From: JBFWYO01 sp050186335
GTDB taxonomy: Bacteria > Pseudomonadota > Alphaproteobacteria > Bin65
Length of the DNA stretch: 31,637 bases
Assembly: GCA_050186335.1 (NCBI GenBank)
Contig: JBFWYO010000059.1
Coordinates: 1 to 31,637, forward strand
Direction of reading: 5' to 3'
Position 1 is the first letter of the stretch, and each line of letters opens with the position of its first letter. The position numbers were made by a program, and so were the translations under genes. This document shows positions 1 through 5,918 of the stretch, piece after piece. Below the pieces are notes generated by a model. It did not search any database. It was not told the origin of the DNA and saw only the letters and a program-made list of their open reading frames with translations.

Positions 1-10
1 CTTCCGATCT
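1..10. other. Probable Illumina adapter remnant
   Basis: The first ten bases, CTTCCGATCT, equal the 3' end of the standard Illumina adapter; on the minus strand they read AGATCGGAAG, the start of the usual read-through adapter. They fall exactly at the window edge. A chance match of ten bases at this exact place is unlikely, so these bases are probably not genomic. Confidence 0.75.
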
Positions 11-286
11 CAACGTCATGTTCACCATGTTTCCGTCCGTCCCGGTGGATAGACGCGTCATGAACGAAGCCTCGTTTCCCGACACCTTCAAAGGCGCCGC
101 GGGCTGATCGCTCCATTGCCCGGTGGTCGGGGTTAGTTTGATGACAACCCGGTAGGTCGACTTATCGGTGCGTGTAAACGTGCAGCGCCACGCGCCGGTC
201 AAGGATTCCGCCGCCGCGTTGCCCGCCATCAGCGCCGCGACCAGCGCAAGTGCGCCGCCGAAACGCCGGCTGTTTCGCTTGAACAT
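11..286 (-). CDS. Secreted small protein, 3' end missing
   Basis: Reading leftward from an ATG at 286 gives about 92 residues with no stop before the window edge. The N-terminus is a classical Sec signal peptide: a basic start (MFKRNSRRFGG), a hydrophobic stretch (ALALVAALMAG) and a cleavage-like NAAA-E near residue 27. The mature part begins ESLTGAWRCTF and reads as a beta-rich small domain. A purine-rich ribosome site (GAGGGCGG) lies a few bases upstream of the ATG. The final codons fall in the adapter-like bases 1-10 and should be ignored. I do not recognise the family; a periplasmic or outer-membrane-associated protein is likely. Confidence 0.6.
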
Positions 287-521
287 ATTTCCGCCCTCGC
301 TCTTGGTTGACCCGATCGACGTTACAAGAACACCATTGTCGGCGGCTCGCAACCCGTTCCCAAGGCCATACTTGCATCGGCGGCACAGCGTATGCGACCC
401 AGATTGTCCGCCTGCCGAGGGACGGATGGAACATCGGGCAAGAACCTGACGCAGCGTGCAGCCCGAGCCATCGAACATGGGGATGCGGCGAGGCGCGAAT
501 ACGCTTAACAGGCTCGCACAA
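287..521. other. Intergenic stretch without a recognisable gene
   Basis: Lies between two leftward genes. It should hold the promoter of the secreted protein gene at 286, but I could not find a convincing -35/-10 pair on the minus strand. Open frames here are short and read as chance frames in GC-rich DNA. Confidence 0.4.
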
Positions 522-542
522 TGACGCCGAAATTCGGCGTCA
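522..542 (-). terminator. Hairpin overlapping the stop codon of the 94-residue gene
   Basis: A perfect inverted repeat with arms TGACGCCGAA and TTCGGCGTCA around a single central A. As RNA it would fold as a 7-8 bp GC-rich stem with a short A/U loop. It overlaps the TGA stop (540-542) of the leftward gene. The sequence after it on the minus strand (ATTGTGCG) is not a strong U-tract, so this may be a weak terminator or an mRNA 3'-end stabiliser. Confidence 0.4.
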
Positions 543-824
543 ATCTTCGTCCGCCGGTGGCACGTCCAGCCAGCGCACGCGGAATCGCGCCGCATCTTCC
601 GCGCGCTTGAAATAGAAACGCGCGAACTGCTTGAACGGTCCGGCACGCGTCTTGAAACTGCCGGAATACTGCTCCCACGCGCCGGGGCGAAATTCGGACT
701 CGCACCAATCGTCCATGGCGTCGAGTTCCGGCCCGAAGCCGTCCGGCGGCGCCGGCAGTTCGACACAATGGGGCAGGCGCTTTTCCAGATCGCGTTTGAA
801 CGGCGTATCGTCCGGGCCTTGCAT
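540..824 (-). CDS. Unrecognised 94-residue protein
   Basis: Starts at an ATG (824) preceded by a GAGGGA ribosome site on the minus strand and ends with a hairpin at its stop. The 94-residue product is charged and soluble, with several aromatic residues (segments such as DAMDDWCESEF, GAWEQYSGSF and QFARFYFKRAEDAARF), no signal peptide and no membrane segment. Composition and the ribosome site support a real gene rather than a chance frame. I do not recognise a family and assign no function. It is divergent from the CBS-domain gene and shares a 179-bp intergenic region with it. Confidence 0.55.
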   Translation of the reverse strand: MQGPDDTPFKRDLEKRLPHCVELPAPPDGFGPELDAMDDWCESEFRPGAWEQYSGSFKTRAGPFKQFARFYFKRAEDAARFRVRWLDVPPADED

Positions 825-861
825 GGTCCCTCGGGTGCTTTCCGGCGTCGGAATGGCGCAT

Positions 862-884
862 TATCCGCGTCCGAACCGCGGATA
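862..884. promoter_or_regulatory. Inverted repeat between divergent genes
   Basis: Arms TATCCGCG and CGCGGATA (8 bp each, perfect) around a 7-base centre, in the gap between the leftward 94-residue gene and the rightward CBS-domain gene. Position and symmetry suit a regulator-binding site; a hairpin in a long leader is the alternative. No associated regulator gene is present. Confidence 0.3.
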
Positions 885-1003
885 GCGACATAAGAATTCG
901 AGCGGCTTCCCGGCTCGCGGAGGAGCGGTTACTATCGTGGCAAGAGGGTAACAGCCTGCCTGTTTCGCGCCGCGCCGTTCGCGCGCCGGCGAGGAGGATC
1001 GCA

Positions 1004-1426
1004 ATGCCCGTTCGTTCAATGGCGGATATCGTCCGCAATCAGGATCCCGTGGTGCTGCCGCCGGAAGCATCGGTCAAGGACGCCTGCCGTGCGATGCGCG
1101 ACCGCCGCGTCGGCGCCGTGCTGGTGGCTCGAGACGACCTCACATTGCTCGGGATTTTTACCGGCCGCGACGCGGTTTGCCGCGTGCTCGCGGAAGGCCG
1201 CGATCCGGCCAAGGTGCCTCTGTCCGAGGCAATGACCGCGCACCCCGATACGATCGTTCCTGGCAAATCCGCCGTCGAGGCGCTGCAGATCATGAGCGAC
1301 TGCGGTTTTCGCCATTTGCCGATCGTCGAGCGGGGCAAGATTGTGGGCATTGTGTCGCACGGCGATTTCCGCGGCCTGGAATTGGCGCGTCACGACGAAC
1401 ATACCGGCTTGTGGGAGCGCATTTGA
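1004..1426 (+). CDS. Two-CBS-domain protein
   Basis: A 140-residue protein made almost entirely of a tandem pair of CBS domains (Bateman module). The first spans roughly residues 5-65 (SVKDACRAMRDRRVGAVLV, then LGIFTGRD) and the second roughly 73-130 (SAVEALQIMSDCGFRHLPIV, then IVGIVSHGDF). Each has the typical 'gxxxvhd' type ending (FTGRDAV, SHGDFRG). Such stand-alone CBS pairs bind adenosyl nucleotides and act as sensors or regulatory subunits; no partner enzyme is adjacent, so the target is unknown. The start is fixed by a strong GAGGAGG ribosome site at 991-997. It lies 146 bp upstream of the duplicated oxygenase region. Confidence 0.88.
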   Translation: MPVRSMADIVRNQDPVVLPPEASVKDACRAMRDRRVGAVLVARDDLTLLGIFTGRDAVCRVLAEGRDPAKVPLSEAMTAHPDTIVPGKSAVEALQIMSDCGFRHLPIVERGKIVGIVSHGDFRGLELARHDEHTGLWERI

Positions 1427-1485
1427 GCGGTGATGCGCGCGGCCGTCGAGCGTTGCCGCTCGTTGCAATTGAAACGAAAATATGG

Positions 1486-1514
1486 CAGACTTAATTTGAC
1501 TGTCGCAACATAAT
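1486..1514 (+). promoter_or_regulatory. Candidate promoter of oxygenase copy 1
   Basis: CAGACT, 17 bases, CATAAT. The -10 matches TATAAT at five of six positions. The same layout is kept in the second copy (TAGACC, 17 bases, CATAAT at 2809-2837), and this conservation is the main argument. A competing pair, TTGAAA (1469) / TAATTT (1492), is not kept in copy 2. Confidence 0.4.
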
Positions 1515-1518
1515 CCGT

Positions 1519-1551
1519 GCGCGGCGCGCGTATTCATAAGATGCGCCGCGC
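1519..1551 (+). promoter_or_regulatory. 5' leader hairpin, oxygenase copy 1
   Basis: Arms GCGCGGCGC (1519-1527) and GCGCCGCGC (1543-1551) pair perfectly over 9 bp around a 15-base loop containing TATTCATAAG. It sits about where transcription would begin from the -10 at 1509-1514 and ends about 20 bases before the start codon. A 5'-end mRNA stabiliser or a translational control element are both possible. Confidence 0.45.
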
Positions 1552-1572
1552 ATTCTCGATCGGGAGCGAAGC

Positions 1573-2658
1573 ATGCTCGAGACCAAACAGCCTTGGCCGC
1601 TCAACGCCTGGTATCAGGCGGCATGGAACTCGGAAATCGGCGACAAGCCGCTGGCGCGCAAGCTGCTCAATCAAGAGATCGTGCTGTATCGCGGCCGCGA
1701 CGGCAAGGTGGCGGCGCTGGAAGATCGCTGCTGCCACCGCGCGGCGGCGCTTTCGATGGGCAGCATCGTCGACAAAGGCCTGCAGTGCGATTACCACGGC
1801 CTGGTCTACGACGGCACCGGCAAATGCGTGCACATTCCGAACCAGGACACGATTCCGCCGCAGGCCTGCGTGCGCGCGTACCCGATCGTCGAGAAGAACG
1901 AATTCGTCTGGATCTGGATGGGCGACCCGGCCAAGGCCGACGAAAGCCAGATCATCGATTATCCGTGGAACGACGACCACAAGAACTGGCCGCACAAGCA
2001 CGGCATGTACTATGTCAAATGCAACTACATGCTGCTGATCGACAACCTGATGGACCTCACACACATCCCGTTCATCCATAAGCGGACGATCGGCGGCGGC
2101 GCGGCGACCGCGCAGTATGTCGAAGCGCTGATGGACACCAAGCGTACCGAACGCGGCGTGCATTTCATCCGCTGGATGCTCGGCGTCACGCCGCCGCCGA
2201 CCTACGTCAAAGGCGCGGGCTTCGCGCCGGACATCAAGGTCGATCGCTGGCAGGAATTCGAATACATCGTGCCGACCAGCGTCGTGCAATGGTCGGGTGC
2301 CCTGCCGGTCGGCCGCAACGCCCGCGAGAACCGCGACCAGCCGGGCGGCTTCTCGCTGCGCCTTTACCACGGCGCCACGCCGGAGACCGAGAACTCCTGC
2401 TTCTACTTCTGGACCCCGGCCAACGGCTATCGCCAGAACGAGCCGCAGGCGACGGTGGATCTGTACAACGAGATTGCAGTCACCTTCGTCGAGGACGTCG
2501 CGTTCCTCGAGGGTCAGGATTCGCGCATCTACGCGGATCGCAAACGGCCGCTGGTCGATATCGTTTCGGATAAGAACCGCGTGCACGCGCGCCGGACGAT
2601 GGAACGCATGATCCGGGCGGAAATCGGCGAACACGAACCGGGATTGGCCGCGGAATAG
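1573..2658 (+). CDS. VanA-type Rieske aromatic oxygenase, copy 1
   Basis: A 361-residue Rieske non-heme iron oxygenase of the vanillate O-demethylase / dicamba monooxygenase type. The N-terminal Rieske domain binds the [2Fe-2S] cluster through C53/H55 and C72/H75 (RCCHR ... QCDYHG). The mononuclear iron site is N-L-M-D-L-T-H-x4-H, with H164 and H169 as ligands, D161 as the bridging residue and D308 as the likely third ligand. This family demethylates or hydroxylates substituted aromatic compounds in the cytoplasm, using electrons from a separate reductase that is not encoded here. Start chosen by the GGGAGCG ribosome site before the ATG. It differs from copy 2 at 37 of 361 residues by my count, 35 of them after residue 145. 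The substrate cannot be read from sequence. Confidence 0.93.
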   Translation: MLETKQPWPLNAWYQAAWNSEIGDKPLARKLLNQEIVLYRGRDGKVAALEDRCCHRAAALSMGSIVDKGLQCDYHGLVYDGTGKCVHIPNQDTIPPQACVRAYPIVEKNEFVWIWMGDPAKADESQIIDYPWNDDHKNWPHKHGMYYVKCNYMLLIDNLMDLTHIPFIHKRTIGGGAATAQYVEALMDTKRTERGVHFIRWMLGVTPPPTYVKGAGFAPDIKVDRWQEFEYIVPTSVVQWSGALPVGRNARENRDQPGGFSLRLYHGATPETENSCFYFWTPANGYRQNEPQATVDLYNEIAVTFVEDVAFLEGQDSRIYADRKRPLVDIVSDKNRVHARRTMERMIRAEIGEHEPGLAAE

Positions 2659-2760
2659 CCGGGCCGGCCGTTACGATCTTCGCGCTAAGTCGGGTGCCGC
2701 GCGTCCGGCTTGACGTTTTCGGTTGTACCGAGAGCCGAGCCATTCCATTAATGGCGGACC

Positions 2761-2811
2761 GTGTCGTCCGCAGCGCCGCCGCGCGCTGCAATTAAAACGA
2801 AAATATACTAG
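2761..2811 (+). pseudogene. Copied 5' fragment of the FAD oxidoreductase gene
   Basis: The sequence after oxygenase copy 1 repeats the start of the gene at 4084: GTGTCGTCCGCAGCGCC here against ATGTCGTCCGCAGCTCC there. After about six matching codons it runs into the promoter region of copy 2 and meets a TAG at 2809-2811. It is a by-product of the tandem duplication and marks the junction (about 2779-2783). The ATG has become GTG, so at most a 16-residue peptide could be made. Confidence 0.8.
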
Positions 2812-2837
2812 ACCCGAATTAATTGTCGCAACATAAT
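2809..2837 (+). promoter_or_regulatory. Candidate promoter of oxygenase copy 2
   Basis: TAGACC, 17 bases, CATAAT: the counterpart of 1486-1514, kept with the same spacing although neighbouring bases have changed. It lets the second gene be transcribed independently of the first. Confidence 0.4.
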
Positions 2838-2841
2838 CCGT

Positions 2842-2874
2842 GCTTGGCGCGCGCATTCATAAGACGCGCCGCGC
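2842..2874 (+). promoter_or_regulatory. 5' leader hairpin, oxygenase copy 2
   Basis: Counterpart of the hairpin at 1519-1551. The inner five pairs (GGCGC / GCGCC) are intact and a further G-C closes the loop; the outer part has one mismatch and one G-U pair. The loop core ATTCATAAG is kept. The stem is therefore weaker than in copy 1, which could give the two genes different mRNA stability or translation. Confidence 0.4.
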
Positions 2875-2895
2875 ATTAGCCAGCGGGAGCGAAGC

Positions 2896-3981
2896 ATGCT
2901 CGAGACGAAACAGCCCTGGCCGCTCAACGCCTGGTACCAGGCGGCATGGAACTCGGAAATCGGCGACAAGCCGCTGGGGCGCAAGCTGCTTAATCAGGAC
3001 ATCGTGCTGTATCGCGGCCGCGACGGCAAGGTGGCGGCATTGGAAGACCGCTGCTGCCATCGTGCGGCGGCGCTTTCGATGGGCAGCATCGTCGATAAGG
3101 GCCTGCAGTGCGATTACCACGGCCTGGTCTACGACGGCACCGGCAAATGCGTGCACATTCCGAACCAGGACACGATTCCGCCGCAGGCCTGCGTGCGCGC
3201 ATACCCGATCGTCGAGAAGAACGAATTCGTCTGGATCTGGATGGGCGATCCGGCCAAGGCCGACGAAAGCCAGATCATCGATTATCCGTGGAACGACGAC
3301 CACAAGAACTGGCCGCATAAGCACGGCATGTCCTACATCAAATGCAACTACATGCTGGTGGTCGACAATCTGATGGATCTCACGCACATCCCGTACATCC
3401 ATAAGCGGACGATCGGCGGCGGGGCGGCACCGAGCACGCACACCGAAGCTCTCATGGATACCAAGCGTACCGAGCGCGGCGTGCATTTCATCCGCTGGAT
3501 GCTCGGCGTCACGCCGCCGCCGACATACGTCAAGGGCGCGGGCTTCGCGCCGGGCGTAAAGGTCGATCGCTGGTTCGAAGGGGAATACGTCGTGCCGTCC
3601 AGTATCATCCAATGGTCGGGTGCCTTGCCGGTCGGGCAGGGCGCGCAACAAAACCGCGACCAACCGGGCGGCTTCTCGGCGCGCGTGTATCACGGCGCCA
3701 CGCCGGAAACCGAAAACACCTGTTTCTATTTCTGGACGCCAGCCAACGGCTATCGTCAGAACGAACCGCGGGCGACCGAAGATCTCTACAATGAGATCGT
3801 GGCCACTTTCGTCGAGGACATCGCGTTCCTCGAAGTCCAGGATTCGCGCATCTACGCCGATCGCAAACGGCCGCTGGTCGATATCGTTTCGGATAAGAAC
3901 CGCATCCACGCGCGTCGGACGATGGAACGTATGATCCGGGCGGAAACCGGCGAGCACGAACCGGCGATGGCGGCGGAATAG
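2896..3981 (+). CDS. VanA-type Rieske aromatic oxygenase, copy 2
   Basis: A 361-residue paralogue of the preceding gene with all cofactor residues kept (C53, H55, C72, H75; D161, H164, H169; D308). Only two substitutions lie in the first 145 residues (A28G, E35D). The others cluster in the catalytic domain, notably around 146-156, 167, 179-183, 220-238 and 248-264. Position 167 (F to Y) is between the two iron-ligand histidines, and 179-183 (TAQYV to PSTHT) is just beyond them, so a changed substrate pocket is plausible. It has its own promoter-like region and leader. The FAD oxidoreductase follows 102 bp downstream. No reductase partner is adjacent; the two copies probably share one encoded elsewhere. 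Confidence 0.93.
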   Translation: MLETKQPWPLNAWYQAAWNSEIGDKPLGRKLLNQDIVLYRGRDGKVAALEDRCCHRAAALSMGSIVDKGLQCDYHGLVYDGTGKCVHIPNQDTIPPQACVRAYPIVEKNEFVWIWMGDPAKADESQIIDYPWNDDHKNWPHKHGMSYIKCNYMLVVDNLMDLTHIPYIHKRTIGGGAAPSTHTEALMDTKRTERGVHFIRWMLGVTPPPTYVKGAGFAPGVKVDRWFEGEYVVPSSIIQWSGALPVGQGAQQNRDQPGGFSARVYHGATPETENTCFYFWTPANGYRQNEPRATEDLYNEIVATFVEDIAFLEVQDSRIYADRKRPLVDIVSDKNRIHARRTMERMIRAETGEHEPAMAAE

Positions 3982-4083
3982 CCGGGCCGGCCGTTACGAT
4001 CTTCGCGCTAAGTCGGGTGCCGCGCGTCCGACGTGACGTTTTCGGTTGTACCGAGAGCCGAGCCATTCCATTAATGGCGGACT

Positions 4084-5601
4084 ATGTCGTCCGCAGCTCC
4101 CCGCGCAAAACCCACAGTCATCTGCATCGGCGCCGGACCGGCGGGTCTGACAGCCGCATACCGGCTCGGCAAGTCGAACTTGCCGGTGACCGTGTTCGAG
4201 AGCCACCCGGCGCATGTCGGCGGCATCGCGCGCACCGAGTCGTACAAGGGCTTCCGGTTCGATATCGGCGGACACCGATTTTTTTCGAAATCGGCGGAGA
4301 TCGAAGCGCTGTGGACCGAAATTCTCGGCGATGAATTGCTGACGCGCCCGCGCAAGACGCGAATTCTATATCGCGGCAAGCTGTTCGACTATCCGCTCAA
4401 ACCGTTCGACGCGCTCGCCAAGCTCGGCCCGTTCGAAGCGGGCAGGTGCATGGTGTCCTACGGCCGCGCCAAGCTCGCGCCCTATCGCCCAGCGGCGAAT
4501 TTCGAGCAGTGGGTGGTCAATCAGTTCGGCCGCCGTCTGTTCCACATCTTCTTCAAAACCTACACGGAAAAAGTCTGGGGCATGGCGTGCACCGACATTT
4601 CCGCCGATTGGGCGGCGCAGCGCATCAATCGCCTGTCGCTCGGCAGGGCGATTTGGCACGGCCTGCTGCCGAAGCGTTGGCGCGGTCGGCACGGCGACGC
4701 CGGGATGAAGACATTGATCGACCGGTTTCGCTATCCGCGGCTTGGCCCCGGTCAATTGTGGGAAAGGACGGCGCAATTGGTCGAGCGGCAAGGCGGCGCC
4801 GTGCGGCTCGGCGTGTCTGTCGAACGCTTGAGGCGCGACGCCGCCTCCGGTGACTGGATCGTCGAAACCGTGGATCGCGCCGGAAAACGGGAAACTCACC
4901 GTGCCGATCACGTGATTTCGACTGCCGCGATCGTGGATCTGGCCGGTTATCTCGATCCGCCGCCGCCGGCCGATGTGCTGCGTGCCGCGCGCGCGCTGCG
5001 ATATCGCGATTTCCTGATCGTGGCGCTCATCGTGCGCGAGCGCGATGCATTCGACGACATTTGGCTGTACATCCACGAACCCGGCGTCAAGGTGGGCCGC
5101 ATTCAGAATTTCAAGACCTGGTCACCGGACCTGGTGCCGGACCCGGCGCTGAATTGTTACGGCATGGAGTATTTTTGTTCGCGCGGGGACGAACTATGGG
5201 AAGCGGACGACGCGGCGTTGATCGAGCTCGCTAGGCGGGAGCTGGCGGAACTGGGGTTGGCTCGCCCGAACGATATTCTCGATGGCTACGTGGTGCGACA
5301 GCCGAAGGCATATCCGGTCTATGACGAGGCTTACGTCCGGAACGTGGCGACATTTCGCGAGTGGTCGGCGGCGGCGCTGCCCGGTCTGCATCTCGTCGGG
5401 CGCAACGGCATGCACAAATACAATAATCAAGATCATGCGATGATGACGGGATTGATGGCGGCGGAAAATATCGTTGCCGGCTATCCCAAATGGGATTTAT
5501 GGCGCGTCAACCAGGACGCCGCGTATCACGAGGCAGGCGAGGATCGCAGCCTGGCGCTCGAGACGCTTGTCGTGCCGACGCACAAGACGGCTACTTCGTA
5601 A
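4084..5601 (+). CDS. FAD-dependent oxidoreductase, UDP-galactopyranose-mutase-like fold
   Basis: A 505-residue flavoprotein. The N-terminal dinucleotide-binding motif is GAGPAG at residues 16-21 with an acidic residue at the end of the second strand (VFES, E39). It is followed by GG-IARTESYKGFRFDIGGHRFF, the signature stretch of flavin-dependent amine-oxidase/UGM-like enzymes, here at about 46-67. A second FAD-contact region near the C-terminus contains YNNQDHAMMTGLMAA. Proteins like this are generally annotated only as NAD(P)/FAD-dependent oxidoreductases, and I cannot name the substrate. It is not of the ferredoxin-reductase type, so it is an unlikely electron donor for the upstream oxygenases. 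The ATG at 4084 is used because the nearby ATG at 4074 is out of frame. It overlaps the convergent zinc-ribbon gene by 11 bp. Confidence 0.82.
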   Translation: MSSAAPRAKPTVICIGAGPAGLTAAYRLGKSNLPVTVFESHPAHVGGIARTESYKGFRFDIGGHRFFSKSAEIEALWTEILGDELLTRPRKTRILYRGKLFDYPLKPFDALAKLGPFEAGRCMVSYGRAKLAPYRPAANFEQWVVNQFGRRLFHIFFKTYTEKVWGMACTDISADWAAQRINRLSLGRAIWHGLLPKRWRGRHGDAGMKTLIDRFRYPRLGPGQLWERTAQLVERQGGAVRLGVSVERLRRDAASGDWIVETVDRAGKRETHRADHVISTAAIVDLAGYLDPPPPADVLRAARALRYRDFLIVALIVRERDAFDDIWLYIHEPGVKVGRIQNFKTWSPDLVPDPALNCYGMEYFCSRGDELWEADDAALIELARRELAELGLARPNDILDGYVVRQPKAYPVYDEAYVRNVATFREWSAAALPGLHLVGRNGMHKYNNQDHAMMTGLMAAENIVAGYPKWDLWRVNQDAAYHEAGEDRSLALETLVVPTHKTATS

Positions 5602-5764
5602 GCTGGACGTAGTCGGGCGGCGCCTCGCTTTCGGCTTGGGCGTCGGTGGCATGCCGGGTCGCCGAGCAAACCGGGCATTCGGGGATGCCGCTGCCAAGAT
5701 CTTCCAGGCGCTTGAAGAACCGCGTCGCGCACAGCTTGCAGATGAATTCGACGACAATGCTCAT
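5591..5764 (-). CDS. Small zinc-ribbon protein
   Basis: A 57-residue protein with two CxxC knuckles (C9-x2-C12 in EFICKLCATRFF and C30-x2-C33 in PECPVCSAT), the spacing of a zinc ribbon. It resembles the FmdB-type small regulatory zinc ribbons in size and layout but lacks their usual MPxYEYxCxxCG start, so the family call is tentative. The start is uncertain: ATG 5764 gives a compact domain, whereas ATG 5863 in the same frame has the better Shine-Dalgarno (AAAAGGGGG) and would add 33 residues. The 3' end overlaps the end of the convergent FAD oxidoreductase gene. Confidence 0.6.
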   Translation of the reverse strand: MSIVVEFICKLCATRFFKRLEDLGSGIPECPVCSATRHATDAQAESEAPPDYVQLTK

Positions 5765-5864
5765 GCCAGTCCCCAAATAACGATTGCCGAACAGCACGAT
5801 CGCGACGAGGGGACGATTGCGGTGCGATTTTCGAGCGCGCGCCAAATCGCACTGTCCCTGCATA

Positions 5865-5893
5865 AGGAACCCCCTTTTGGCGTAACGGTTCCT
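5865..5893 (-). terminator. Inverted repeat downstream of the acyl-CoA ligase gene
   Basis: Arms AGGAACC and GGTTCCT (7 bp, perfect) separated by 15 bases, about 25 bases after the ligase stop on the minus strand. No U-tract follows, so if it terminates transcription it does so weakly. It also overlaps the A/G-rich ribosome-site-like sequence before ATG 5863. Confidence 0.3.
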
Positions 5894-5918
5894 GGGTAAG
5901 GACAGCGAAGGGGCCGCG

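Larger units (their letters stand above)
1461..2778 (+). repeat. Tandem duplication, copy 1 (1323-bp offset)
   Basis: This segment (promoter region, leader, oxygenase gene, downstream spacer and the first codons of the next gene) recurs at 2784-4101 with a constant 1323-bp offset and no visible indel. Matching landmarks include TGCAATT (1464/2787), the oxygenase ATG (1573/2896), the stop (both followed by the same spacer) and TCGTCCGCAGC (2763/4086). The spacer after the stop differs at only about four of 120 positions. Confidence 0.93.
2784..4101 (+). repeat. Tandem duplication, copy 2
   Basis: Second copy of the 1323-bp unit, running from the promoter region of the second oxygenase into the first codons of the FAD oxidoreductase gene at 4084. 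Its right end continues into the intact oxidoreductase gene, so the gene order oxygenase-oxidoreductase is probably ancestral and the additional oxygenase arose by duplication. Confidence 0.93.

Noticed and set aside
1534..2634. A 366-codon open frame on the minus strand, with a counterpart at 2857-3957
   Set aside because: It is antisense to the oxygenase genes; long antisense frames are common in GC-rich genes with strong third-position bias, and the products have no recognisable domain.
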